Positions 24,101 to 35,925 of a stretch of 64,000 bases of DNA are shown here, one piece after another. Origin of the DNA: Gavia stellata (Eukaryota; Chordata; Aves; Gaviiformes; Gaviidae); the NCBI RefSeq assembly GCF_030936135.1, contig NC_082637.1, positions 5,097,001 through 5,161,000 of the forward strand, written 5' to 3'. The notes beneath the pieces were generated by a model. That model worked only from the letters and a program-made list of their open reading frames with translations. It ran no database searches and was not told the DNA's origin. A program made the translations under genes and the position numbers. Positions within the stretch are counted from its first letter, which is position 1, and every line of letters begins with the position of its first letter.

Positions 24101-27100
24101 AACTGCCTGGCTGCATAAATTTTTGTCTTCCCTTTGTGTAAAAGATACATACCACAGGCAAGTGCCAGCAAATGAGTCTGCCAGGTCAAGGCGTAGAACA
24201 TGCCCCCAATTGCAATGCATGCGAGTGCGCAGTTGTAATTGTGTAAGCCAAGGTAGATGCCGTCAAATGGTGATGCAATGCTCAGTGCTGCAAGACAAAA
24301 GGCAATGCTGTGAGGTCAGGTATGAGAAGTATCTGCAGGAGGACCCATCACTTGCTGGGAATCCATCGTCTCTTCCCTATGACATCTAGACAAATTTAAC
24401 CATGCTCACACTTGCGTAACATGCACATGCAGAAAAAAGGATGAAATCAAACGAAGCTCATTATTTTGGAGCTCTGATAATGTCCTTAGGGTTGGAATTT
24501 GGCCCAGTCTCAAAGGTTTATTTAGGCTAAACTTTCTGCATATGCGCTGAGTGTGTTGTAGTTAGTCGCCCAGATGACCAGCTGGAGGATCCAGCCAGAG
24601 TGTAGGAGGACCTTCTCACCTGGGTGTCCTTCTTGCAGAAAGCTGTGCTCACATGTACTGTTTAAACCTCATACGTACCCTGATCTTGAATATCAGAGGC
24701 ACACCTGAGTGTCTTTTGTGGGAGTAAGCAGGGTTTTCTCTCTCTTCCTAGTGACCTTTGCTAGATGCAGTCTAGATACGAGATGAGGTCATTCTATCAT
24801 TGCTGTGGAAATTCTCCACTGGGTTGGGAGCTGAGGGTCTGCTCCAAACCTGACCTCATAGGCACTTCTTCAGGATTTCTCGGGGGCTTCAGGAGTACCA
24901 GTAAAAAGAAGAGCACAGTATGTAGTGCACAGGCCACCTTCATGTCACTCTTAAGATTAATACATTTCCTGCTATAATGCCCTCATTTGTCTTCTGTTTC
25001 ATTACCATGTTTATCCCCAGATACTTTCCCCTGACCTTTCTCTTCTAGATTAAATGTCAGACCTGTACAAAACTTGCCAAATGCTCTTAACCATACAAAT
25101 CTTGGATAGTGGTGTTTAAAAAAACAAATGTAAGGCAGCTCACATCTTGTACAAAGTGCTTGAGAGCGCAGAGAACTTATTGTTGGATGACTGTGCCTTT
25201 TCCAAGGTTGTTGTCTCAGACTACACTTATTCCATCATATTTTTGTATTACAGTTGGTGACATAATTGGCATTAATCTTGTCTAACTTCAAGGGTCGGAT
25301 TAATTTCTCTTAACTTAAGAGTGTTTCTCTGGTTAGTGGAGAGACAGGCCATTTTGAGTGGCATTCATTTAGCTATGTTGACAAATCCGCAGTGGGATCG
25401 AATGAACTGTATCCTAGAAAAGTCTGTTTCTTTTCATTGACTGCTCAGCTCTGAGGTAGACATCCACATGTGGTGGTAATTTAAAACACTTCTGGTGGCA
25501 AGAGATCAGTTCTGAAACTATTTCTCTAGGTTTCTTTATCATCATCTCCATGGGATTCATCAAATCCAATGGCAGGAGGGTTAAGCAAGGTGGAACAAAC
25601 CACCTGCCTGAGTTACAAATCTAATAACAAATTCAAAGCGTAAAGAAAATCTGCTTCTGTTCTTGCCTTCACCATGTTGTGTGACCTTCAGTAAGAACTT
25701 CCGAATTTAGAGACAGTTTCAAAAATGGGAGTGTTGTCCCAAGTATGTCCAAACCCATGCAATTCTAAAGTGTGGAGAGAGTCATATAATAGGTAGTGTC
25801 AAGATACCCTAGTTAAAAAATTACTTTGGTAAATATGTCTTACCTGCAAACATCCCCACTGTCGATCCAATTGCAGCATGTAAACAAAGAACTGGGGAGG
25901 AGATAAGTAAAGCAACAAGGAAGATGCCTCCAGTCCAGGGGTTTTCACAACCATACACTTGACCAACACCGACTGGGATGGATTGCAAGAGCTGCAGCAG
26001 CCAGTAGAAAAGCGCCTGTTATTGTATCTCTGTACTCAGAGGGACACAGCAGTTATTTTGTCCAAGCTATTGGTTAGAAAGGACGAAAGCAATCCTGGCT
26101 TTGAGTGGGACTGACGGGTAAGTGTGGGCACTCATGCGCTTTGAACCAGTTAGTTCACTGTTTGGTTTGAACTTCATCAGTCCAAGATGGACTTTTATTT
26201 CTTTTGGGATGGTAATATGGTGGAGGGGGGGGTGGGGGCTTGGGGTTTCTTTTGGGGGGGTGGTTTAGGTGACTTTAGTGTGGGAGAAAAACGATAACCT
26301 TCCTAGGCAATAATACTATGGTGGGCCTGGTTGATTTGAGTTTATTATATATTATATGAAGCATATCAGATACCCTTATGCTGCTTTGGGAAGGTTATCC
26401 TCCAGAGCTGCATCTAGACCTGAGAGGACTGGGTATAAACGAGTTTCTGAGTTTCTGTCCCTTTGGGATCCTGATGTTTCTTCTGTCTTTTCACATTGTT
26501 ACTGACTGTCTTCCTGATGTTCTTTTAACCACATCTGGACAGCGGGAGTGCATGTCCAGATGTACTTCTGCATTGAGAGCACTCAAGACTTTTTTGGGGG
26601 GGCAGTCCAATGTTAGGTGAAGTGAGAGGTTCAGCAACTCTTTTCCCTCAGGCTCGATCAGCCTTTCTGCTGGATCAGCCAGGTCTTTCCCTAGGGCTTT
26701 TATGGCACTGTCCTCTATGGACTGAACCGAGCCATGTATTTCTGTGAGTTGCTACTGGCTGTACAGATCACATAGCCATTCTGACCCATTTGAAATTGCT
26801 GTCGCGAGCTGAATGCCTTCATGTTCACCTTTTTAATGAAATAGCATAAACTTGTTGGAGTGAAGCTTACCAGCGGCACATTGATTGCAGACCAGGTGAT
26901 ATTGGGCACTGACGCTACAGGCTTGATGAGGGTTGTAGGGAAGAAGGGGTTGTAGTGTCCCATGGCTGCTAAGTACAAAGTCATCGCAATATTGAAGGGC
27001 AGAGTGAAAACAGGAAGGTCCCATTTACTGAGGATGGATCCCAAAGCACTGGACAGGATTGGACTGAGAACAGAAGGAGAAGAGAAAGAAGTATAACTTG

Positions 27101-30100
27101 TTCATAACAATAACAGTGGTGAAACAGCCTACCGCTTTGGTCATAAGCTCTGGTAAATGCAAGCCAATGCCATTCCTTTTAGGAACATCGGGTAGGGAAT
27201 ACCTTTAATATATTAGTCTGCATCAGACAAATACTTGCAGGATGCTGTTCATCTTTTTGCAACAACTATTACATCCCTTCATGGAAGGTACAAACTCCAC
27301 ACCCTTCTCTCAAGACAGTTGGCTAGTGTGCAAGCACTCTGCTAGCTATGCTGAGCTCAGGGAGCCAATGAAGAAATGCATCCAGTACAGCATTTAGGCA
27401 CAGATGGAGAAAAGTAATCTGGCTTCTTATTCAGTAGAAAAATCTAACAAGAAACAGAAGAGCAAATTTTGGGAATGCCACATGAAGAACTGTGGAGAAC
27501 TTTAGATGGTCTAAAAAAGCTGCTGTCTTGAGGAGGCAAGAGGGAGTTGGAAATTACGTAATTTGCTTTTTTTTTTTTTTTTTAAAAATAGTTTGAAAGA
27601 TATCAGATGATGGTTCTGGAAGAGAAATAAAGCAGAATAGCTGATTAAAGAGGATGAAGAATCTTCCCTTAAGAAAAATGTAAAACATTTACTATGTGAC
27701 ACACTATTTTGGGGCAATGAGGAATCCTTAGGGCATATGGAGCCTGACAGTGTAAGACGAAGCCACCACTGTAACAAAGATGTGAAAGGTGTTGTGTCAG
27801 GCATGACCCAGACCTTGATTGATGTTCCTGCTTATGTCAATGAGACTGATGTTTCTGTGTGCTGCCCAGGTACCACCCAAAATCATATGGCATTTTCTGA
27901 AAACTGAACTTTCTTCTTAGGAAACATGATTGAGTATATTTAGCACGTGAAGTATTTGGGGTGACCCTCAAAATATTTAGAGACCGAAGACTAAAAATCA
28001 TGGAAATCTTGAGATACCATGAATTTTCCCAAAGATTTTGGCTGTAGGACATGGGATATAAACTTCATCTGGAAACCAGGATATAAATTTCACAAGATCT
28101 CCTTTCCTCAGGACATTTCCAGACTGCCTTATTTTCACTTGAAGTGGGTGTCCTGCATGAAAGCATATTGGCAAGGTAATATCTGCTTTTTATGTGGCCC
28201 AGAAAGCTTGTGGAAGAGAGTGAAAAACCAGGTCCTGTCCTTGATGGCAATGGGCTGTGTTCTGACGCTTCCAGCTGAGCTTTCCTGATGTAAGTGAGCT
28301 GAGCAGCTCTTACGGTCAACCTGCAAGTAGCGGTGGACATTGCAGAGCTTACAAAGATTCAGTTTAAAGACTTGAATTTTTCAAGAGGCTGCATTTGAGT
28401 CCTAGAAGGTCATTAAGCTGGTTCTAATAAAAAAACCCCACCCAAACTATTTGGCATTTCAAAAGCAACATCTTGTGTTCTGTTGCGTAGATAGTAGTAG
28501 TGGAAAAAATGCTTTGTTCTCCCTGTATAATCTCAGATGAAGCCTATTCTTTTATGACAAATTTGGTTCCCAGAGCAGTTTACAGATTTCCTTGCTTGTA
28601 GCTGTAGGAAAAAAAACCAGCACTTTGGTGAAAACGGTGTCCTAATTTCTGTGCTGAAATATAAAACTTCCGCCAGTTATAAATGTTGTCAGAAAAAAAA
28701 GAAACAATTAAAGAAACGCTGCCTTCTAAAGCTGAAATTCAAAGTATCAGTTAAAAAAAAATCAATGAAATTTCAAATTTTAAAATCTTTCGGCTCTACC
28801 CTTGAGCCTTGTGAACTAAAAGAACGAAGAAAAGTTTGAACAGCAGGCCTCAAGGAATTCTGGCAGGCAAGACAAACTAAACATTCTTGCAACATGTTCT
28901 GGGTTTTGAGAGGTTGTTACAAAATGACCTTTGCTGAAAGTGACTAAAGAAATAAAATATGAAAAAAAATCTGATTTTAAAAGCGGTGAAATGCAATAAT
29001 GACTTGCATCTTATTGCTAACAGTGATTAAAATGTGACTCTTGAATTAATTTCAGTTAAAGCTGTTACATAGATGCTGCAGTGTGCTGCTAGGGTCCGTA
29101 TTTAGAAATGGTAAATTTAATCCTGAAAGGACATTGTCTGGCATTCGGAGTTACTTGGAGGAATTAATTCTGCTCATGACTGGTTGCATGTCTGAGAGGG
29201 GGAAGATTGAATTCAGCCCGAGGGAGAGCACCAGGTCGGTTCAGCACCTGGAGGAAAAACCATTGCGGTGTTGGGCACGATGACATCCACCCTGAATGTG
29301 TCCTGCTGATGAGGGACATTTGCAGAACGCTGAGGTGGGGCTGCTTTCTTTGTCCGTGTGCTGTAATCAGTGTTGTCTGTGTACTTGACCTCCTACCAAT
29401 GTGCCTCACAAGCTCCGTGCATCAACGAATGCCTCTTTCCAGTGCCACTGTGGCTGGAGCTGCTGGTGGAGGGGACTGGGCAGAGGGGACTTCCAATGTA
29501 TTTAAGGTGTATATAGCAGGACTCCTCATTCTCTGAGAGTTGTCCCTAGGAGGAGAAGTAGCACTTACCAGGCCATTGATATAACTGCCACAGGAGGAAG
29601 AAGCCACCAGTAGTAATCCCCTTTGTCAGAGAAGACGGCGATGAGCAGTCCCACCAAGATCCCGTTATAGCCATGCAGCCCAGCTGCAATGGCTGATCTG
29701 TGATGGAAAGAAATGTTTGCAAGGTAGCAAGCTGTGCTGAAGGTGACCTGTCGCAGGGACCCGCTGAAACGCAATTTGTAAGAAGGGTCCTGCTCCCAGT
29801 GAAGGGAGTTAAAGGGAAGGATAAAAAAATGGTGAGGTAACTGCCGTATTGCATTTCACTGGTGTGTGGAAGGCAGAAGTTTGGACACTGTTGAATGATG
29901 ATGATCCAGGGGGTTTCCCGTGACCCAAAGGACCTACATGACTGTGATGAAGGCTGTCAGAAAGAGATAACTGTATGCTCTCACAAAGACAGCCAAGTAT
30001 GAGGACAGGCCAGCTCTTCCTGGACCACAGCTCTGTCCTTACCTAACTGCTTCCAAACCATCCATAAGGAAAGCTGGTCTGCTGCCTCTAACATGCTCAA

Positions 30101-32875
30101 ATGTGGAGCTATGACCCATCAGCGGGTTCCTGACACCATAACGACCAGTTTTTATTAAGTGCCTGGACGCGAGGTACCACCTACCTGTCTTGACAGAGGG
30201 CCAGCGCAGTTAATGTCGACACGGTCGTTCCAGTACAGCCCGTGAGCATCCACCATGGGCTCTGGATGAAAAGCCCCACTAAGATGATCAGGCCGCTGAG
30301 AGGGTTGTTAACAAACATCACCTGAGAGGTCCCTCGCAAGATCCAGTCCACCAGCTGGACCATTAGGGGCTTATCTGGAGGAGATCAAATAAAAATGCTG
30401 GTGATAAGGCATCATTTCAGCAGGACTCCTTCAGAGCATGCTCATCTCTACAGTCGCTTTCTGGCCACAGAACAGAGGCGATGTATCAACAGGACTGTAA
30501 AACCCCTCTCTGATTTATTGCTGTCTGAGCATATTTTGCATCTGGCACTTGAAAAGCTAATACAGATGGACCGGGCACTGCTATAAAGTTCATGGAGGGA
30601 TTCATAAAAAAGTGGTTTATTTATGGTGGTCAAAGAATAGTCTTGTGTGGTAGATTGCTTAAGATTCCGCTATAAATTTAAAGAGGATATAGTCGCTTTT
30701 TGGTGTATAATTCAGATGCAGAGAGGGAGTTAGGCAAAGACTGATACTAGTTGGTATCTGGATAGGGAAATATGAAAAGGATACACTTCTGCTGTTTTAG
30801 GGACCCAGAATATGGAGGTACACTGTATATAGGAGGTGGGGTCAAACTGTCAAAGGTATCTAAAAAAGTACTTCGAGAACCGAAGAACCTAAATCAAGAG
30901 AATAGTTATTATAGCTTGGACTGTGCTCAGGGGAAAGAGGCGTTTCCAAAGATCAAAGAGCCATTGCTCTTTAGAGAAGACTATTGAACCCGGACAGAGC
31001 AAGCTGGCACCAAGCTCAGGTACCTCAGGTGAGTGCAGCGGGAGGTGGGATGTGTGTGGGGCTGAGGGCAGCCTGTCTGAGGGCATCTATGTACAGTGCT
31101 CCTAATGATCTCCATGGGGCAAGAAGGGTCTTGTAGCACTGCAATAACTTTTTGCTGCTAGCTTTTCTACTGCAAATTGACTTGAAGTCTTTTTCCTCCA
31201 TGCTTTTGGGAAAGGTGTAACCATTTCTGTACTGTTCTGCATTATTAAACATGATACAAAGAGAATAAATGAGAAAGAGGGGCTGCTTACATGAACAACA
31301 TGTTCATGCGATGTGTATACGCAGCTTTCATCTTCTTAAATATTTAAAATTAATTCAATTCATTTAGAATGTTAATTAGACACAGCATAAAGTGCCAGAC
31401 TAATTTTTGAATCTGGGCAATGACTTATTCCTATAAACTCCTCTCTTCCCTACTCCCTCCTTTTCCACTTCCCTGTGTTGTATTTACAATTAAGTCTCAA
31501 GTTTTGCTTTCTGATGAGATTAGCTTAAAGAGAGGCTCTTTGAAGGGCCAGGTACCACTCTGCATCTCTCCAGCATCACTGGGAGAGCCCTTCCAAGAGG
31601 CTGGAGTGCAAGTTGAGGGACGGCTTCACAAGTATCCCTCAGGCTGTGCGGTGTTGGGGAGCCAGGCAGTTACGACCAGGGAGGAATGGGTTCTGTAGAG
31701 AAAAATGACCAGGCTTGTCTGACATAATTTTTAGTAATATTTGGTGTCGAGCTATGAAATATATCAGCAATGCTCATGGTTTTCGACACAAGTATAACTG
31801 GAAGTATTCAAATATAACCAGTGGGTGGTGGCCAAAGCTTTTCAGAACATTAAGAAAAGCTGTCTACCAAGCATGGACCACTGGAGTAAAGAGAAAGCAG
31901 AAGGAGATGTTCCCCTGTGGCTGGGAATCACACTGCCAGCCTGATGAGCTCCCTGTCTGGAGGCATCTCAGCCCACCTCCTCCACCAACATTAGCCACCG
32001 CAAAGCCTGGCTGTACGCTACTGTCTCTTATTCCTCTCCCGTTGTTGTTGGAGTTGTACTGCTAACCAACCTAGCCTTGGCAGAGGACCCACAGTCTTAC
32101 ATAGCCTCTCAAAGCCCCAAATCCCTAATAATTCTGGGTAACACGGACCATCTGCTCATGTATTGTTCCTGTCTGGACAGTAAACCTTTGAGATCAGTAC
32201 TTGCTTTGTATTTTATAGCAACATAACAGCCACAGTGCTTATTGCTCCCCCAAGGCGGGTAATGCAAGAGCCTTTGCCCACACAATCAGGAGTCAGGTCC
32301 CCTTCGTCAGCCCACACACAGATGAGGAGACGGTCGCTGATCCAAAGCACTTACAAGCAAGACTAAATCCCCAGCCCTGACGTGTGACTCCAGGCACTGC
32401 TATAAGGCTGGGGTGCTAATGACACATAACTGATTAAGTGTAAAAGACGTCTTTTGCCTGTGCTGAATTATGCCTGCAGCCATGGTAATGGCAAGAGGAT
32501 GCAGTGAGATCCCCTTCCTGGGAATAAAATGATTTGAGTTAAAAGGCCAGAAGTTTGCAGTGAGGTCGGACCATGCTGCCTCTGCTCTGCCTCAGGGGGT
32601 GAAATGGCCCCTCGTCTCATGCCCCAGCACTGGAAGTACTGTTGGCAATATAGATGTTCACAGCTAGCTCTTCCTAGCCAGAGACTCCCAAACATATCCC
32701 TCTGCTTACTTTTCATCCACTCTCCGTATTCTTTCATTTCTCCTGCGAGATACCCGAAAACTTGGTGGATCCGATTTCTGCTTCTCCCCAGCAGGTCCTG
32801 GGCTCTTGGCTTCTGCTCCGCGTACAGCTGCCTCTCACCGGGATGTTCAGCCACAACAATCTCTCCAAGCTCCAT
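20831..32875 (-). CDS. SLC14A2: Urea transporter 2 (UT-A type), complete coding sequence in eight exons
   Basis: A facilitated urea channel of the plasma membrane, in birds as in mammals expected in kidney epithelium. Eight exons (32875-32710, 30374-30185, 29697-29569, 27063-26871, 25991-25844, 24287-24153, 22566-22517, 21100-20831) join in frame to 1281 nt: 426 residues plus TGA. All introns are GT-AG. Both copies of the LPxxTxPF pore signature are present (residues 178-185 and 340-347), as is a glycosylation sequon NIT at 216. The sequence [11 protein letters not shown] opens the second half. The C-terminus PEANRIYYL followed by RRAS resembles mammalian UT-A2 more than UT-B, hence the name. 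It has a single channel unit, unlike doubled mammalian UT-A1. Exons 2-4 match SLC14A1 in length and phase. Intron 6 holds a plus-strand CR1, intron 4 a G-rich block and intron 3 a poly-T run; the other introns show nothing I recognise. Confidence 0.95.
22517..22566 (-). CDS. SLC14A2: SLC14A2 coding exon 7
   Basis: A 50-nt micro-sized exon, acceptor TTCTCAG|CA and donor TGTG|GTAAGT. It encodes [17 protein letters not shown], matching the family ALFxAYxGAALAN segment. It is required to keep the reading frame between exons 6 and 8. Confidence 0.93.
22897..23455 (+). mobile_element. CR1 LINE 3' fragment in SLC14A2 intron 6
   Basis: This carries the end of CR1 ORF2 and the 3' UTR, about 560 bases, on the strand opposite to the gene. 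The frame from 22871 to 23332 includes [20 protein letters not shown] and [20 protein letters not shown], the normal C-terminal CR1 segment. The 3' end reads GGTTGGACTCGATGATCTTA and TGGTTCTATGATTCTATTCT. It is well preserved, so relatively young. Confidence 0.93.
24153..24287 (-). CDS. SLC14A2: SLC14A2 coding exon 6
   Basis: 135 nt, acceptor CTTGCAG|CA and donor TGTG|GTATGT. It encodes [19 protein letters not shown], then [20 protein letters not shown] and [22 protein letters not shown] is highly characteristic of SLC14 proteins. Confidence 0.94.
25844..25991 (-). CDS. SLC14A2: SLC14A2 coding exon 5
   Basis: 148 nt, acceptor GCTGCAG|CTC and donor GCAG|GTAAGA. It encodes [19 protein letters not shown], then [23 protein letters not shown] and TVGMFA. 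This begins the second, structurally repeated half of the channel. The Glu in GCENPW replaces the usual Asp. Confidence 0.94.
26222..26262 (+). other. G-run block with quadruplex potential in SLC14A2 intron 4
   Basis: Four G runs of 8, 5, 4 and 7 occur at 26225, 26234, 26242 and 26254, with short loops (the last about 8 bases). The G-rich strand is the template strand for SLC14A2, so the transcript is C-rich here. Confidence 0.7.
26871..27063 (-). CDS. SLC14A2: SLC14A2 coding exon 4
   Basis: 193 nt, acceptor TTCTCAG|TCC and donor CTG|GTAAGC. It carries [14 protein letters not shown] (pore signature 178-185), [12 protein letters not shown] and the sequon NITW (216-219). It ends in phase 0 at residue 226. 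Confidence 0.94.
27567..27583. repeat. T17 homopolymer in SLC14A2 intron 3
   Basis: A run of 17 T followed by A-rich sequence. It is simple low complexity with no flanking retroposon body that I recognise. Confidence 0.85.
29569..29697 (-). CDS. SLC14A2: SLC14A2 coding exon 3
   Basis: 129 nt, acceptor ATCACAG|AT and donor CCTG|GTAAGT. It encodes [18 protein letters not shown] and [14 protein letters not shown], retaining the Asp and Tyr that SLC14A1 has lost at the matching positions. Confidence 0.94.
30185..30374 (-). CDS. SLC14A2: SLC14A2 coding exon 2
   Basis: 190 nt, acceptor CTCCAG|AT and donor ACAG|GTAGG. Residues 56-118 include [27 protein letters not shown] and SPWWMLTG, ending CQDR with Arg split. 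It carries the first membrane helices. Confidence 0.94.
32255..32365. repeat. Remnant of an ancient amniote interspersed repeat
   Basis: The stretch AGGAGACGGTCGCTGATCCA followed by AAGCACTTACAAGCAAGACT resembles a motif common in old amniote repeats (GACGGTCCCTGCCCCAAAGA, then CTTACAATCT). It is heavily decayed; the orientation and family are not certain. Confidence 0.4.
32710..32875 (-). CDS. SLC14A2: SLC14A2 coding exon 1 (start codon exon)
   Basis: It encodes residues 1-55, from [14 protein letters not shown] to [15 protein letters not shown], with donor [21 protein letters not shown] is the family N-terminal cytoplasmic motif. The acceptor TTTACAG|TTGCC at 32902/32901 lies 26 nt before the ATG, so at least one upstream exon exists. 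The frame stays open from that acceptor to the ATG, so an upstream in-frame start is possible; the ATG at 32875 is the conservative choice. Confidence 0.85.
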
Positions 32876-35739
32876 CTCTTTTGAGCGGTGAGAAGAGGCA
32901 ACTGTAAATCACAAAGCCCATGTGTTAGAAAGCCTTTTGGGTTCCGCCCTGGCAACTTTCTGCTGTACTTTAAAGCCCCATGGCGATATCCTTTTTCAAA
33001 GATGGGGTGTTTAATGGAGAAGGGACCTGCCTGAACCACTGCTGAGAGCGGTGTGCGCTGCTGCCCGGGGCAGTGATATCTCCTCTGGGGAATGAGGACC
33101 AGGCAATGACCCACTCCCATCATGGAGCTGTGGCACAGAGCTGCAGGGGGAAAGAGGGATGTGACATAGGTGCCCTGCAGCATCCCACCCTCACTCCAGC
33201 TCCTGATGCAGCATGTGACAAGCTGCTGGTTGGACAGGGGACATAACCTTTGCCAAGTAACTGAGCAGTACCTGCGTGCTGTTGCAGCTACCAGGGAGGC
33301 AGCATGCTGATGTTTGGCTAGCAGCGAGCTGGAGGGAAGCAATGCAAATTGCCAGTACAGTAGCAGACAGCAGGAGACAAGAAAATACTGGAGGAGAGGC
33401 TGAAGCCTGTATCCCTTTTGATGTTTTGAGCTGTTGCATTCATATATCACAGCAAATCTATGGCCTTTCCATGCTCCTCATTCCACATCTGCCTTTGATA
33501 GACCATCAAGAGCAAGCTGGGATAGCATCAAAGTATTGCACAGAAATGAGCATCCATGTGTGGCTTTAGACAAAGATAAGCACCTTGGTTCAGGGCTGTG
33601 TGCTCTTTAGTTAACAGGTGAATATCCAGGCAGGATTATGGATTTAATGGTCTCCTTATTACAGCTGCAGGGCTCTGTTTGTTAAAAAGTCCATTGAGAT
33701 ATAAACTGTTAAGAGAAATGTCACTGCACGGCACCCTAGTGAGCTACACTGCGCGTTACATCTGCAAAAATGCCACTCCGCTTTCTGAGGGAGTCTGGCA
33801 TCCTCTGGACTGGGGTTTTGCTCGGATCATTTTGGAGAAGCGTGGCCGGGTTTCTAGGTGTTGCCCAAAAGTGGACTGTGTTGTGAAGTGCTTGCCCCGT
33901 GTTTGGTGGAATATGGGCACCACCTTCTGGTGGGAGCCTGGTTTTTGGTAGCTCAGAGAGGCTGGCTGTCAGTGTTAAAGCCTGGAGCAGCAGAAGGACA
34001 GGCTGGGAAGGGATGCCTGCCTGGAGGGAAGGCTGTTTTGCAAGGAGACGCACTGACAGGCAGAGGGTAAAAATGTCTGTGGCTCTGATTGCCCTAATAA
34101 GAAGGTCCTTGAGCATCAAAAGATGTTTTCCCTTCACCCCTGGCACCACAAGTGCAGCCCTGCAAATGCATCGCGCAGCGCTTGTTGTCTAGTGCTTTGG
34201 CTCGCTCTGCCGGCAGCTCGTCCCTACCGCAGCAAGGGTCTTTGTGATGACTTTCGTGCAACAGCATCAGCCTGGGGCTGGATGTACGGGCAAGCGATGT
34301 TGTTGTGTGCAACTGTAAAAACTAAACCTAACCAGCACTCAGTTTGCTTGATCCTAAGGGGGAGGAGGCTTATAGAAGATATCGAGTGGTCTAAAGCAAC
34401 AAATGTGGTTGTGCAAGGAGTAGGCAACCCCAAAACCTTGCTCGTGAGTGTCTCATGGGGTTGAGAGCAAGGAGGTTCCCAGGTTCTGTCCAGCTGCACT
34501 CGGTGCCGGAACAAGCAAGGAGCAAAAGAAGAGGGAGGGAGTGGGTTTATTGTGCCTCTTCTTTTTTTGCTATCTGTAATCCGATTCTGGCCAGAAGCTG
34601 AGTCCAATCCCTGGTTTCAGTTAAAGGCAGCCTTGGTGATTGTCATTTTTGGCTAGTTCCTTGTGGCTAGCCAGGAGGACATTGTTTAGGGAACACTGAG
34701 CAGGAGTCCCCTTTCTCCTCCTACATGTCCTCTAGGCTGAGGGAATTTGCAATGGTCAGATATTGTGAATTTGGGTCCCTCTGAGGTAGGGAGAGGCCAG
34801 GTCCTACTGGAAAACCAGGTATTTCTGCCTGGATTCATCCCATAAACACTGGGCTGTGTAAGATGCATCATTGCCCTGGGCTTCCTGGTAGTCAGCGTAG
34901 CTTTGAGCACCTTCAGATGGAAGTCAACCCGTCTCAGCTCAGGACTGCCCTCTGAAAGTTCCTGTTCTTCCCATTCACAGCTCAACCTGGGTGCTCCAGT
35001 CAAACACCCAATGTTTTCTGGGAAGGACACAGGGTCTGAGGTCAACAGCACAAGCAGAGAAGAGACTCCAGAGCAATGCCAGGCTAGCAGCTGGCTGTCC
35101 TAGAGGTTGCTTTCCCTCCAGAGCTTAATAGTCATGTTTAGCAAGTGTGGCTGGTGTCAGAGATAGCTATTCAATGTTTCTGATTTTGTTCGTTTGCTCA
35201 TTTTCCTTCCAGAAGACTTCTCCAAAGAGTTTCAAGAGCGGAGGTGTGCTCAGACAGCTGCAGTGCATCTACATAAAGGAGACTAGAGCATCACTTAGGA
35301 TCCTGAAGTCTCAGGGACGCATCAGCAAAGAAAGGTTAGTGGCCCCTTTGCTATGAACAATATCCGCCATCAGCAACAGAGTGCAGCTGTTACCAGCAGG
35401 GAGAATAAATACTGAGTGGTTGTGTCTATGTCTTCATAGCACCTGAAAATCTCACGCTCATTTTAAACCTCACCACGAAAAATTACTGTTGGGTTTTACA
35501 AAGCAGAAACATCACTGCAGAGCTTCTATAACCTGTATTTACAAGACTGCACTGCTCAATTCCCTCTGAAATTGAGACGTGGGACCTGTATATTTTTAAA
35601 ATTCTTGTCCTTGCTCACATAATTTAACTGTTAGGGGTTAAGTGCAGAGTAGTCATATGAGAGCTCTTTGCAGTCAATACAGAGAGAGGCTAGTATCTCC
35701 AGAGAGTGATTCATGTCCCTTTTCTTACATAGCTATCTG

Positions 35740-35925
35740 AGATGTGAAGAAGAGGGTGTCTGTCTCTCTCTTTCCACCGGCTGCAGAGGAAGCCTGGCTG
35801 CTGAGCTATTTTCAGGCAAGAGAAATTCCAGCCTAAGAGATTTTGCCAAGGTCAACCTTGAAGTTTATGGAAGTGGGATCTGGAGTCCCAGGCTAGTGCT
35901 TTAAATCACTGAGCCATCTGTAACA
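35740..35925 (+). repeat. Ancient MIR-like SINE remnant
   Basis: TTTTGCCAAGGTCAACCTTG, then GGATCTGGAGTCCCAGGCTA and GTGCTTTAAATCACTGAGCC follow the order of the MIR/CORE-type 3' segment (TGCCCAAGGTCAC, then GAACCCAGG, then GTGCTCTAACCACT). The left limit is uncertain. Confidence 0.45.

Noticed and set aside
32734..33450. 238-codon minus-strand open frame overlapping SLC14A2 exon 1
   Set aside because: It is in a different frame from the transporter over the shared part, has no family motif, and the acceptor at 32902 interrupts it. The SLC14A2 frame explains the overlap.
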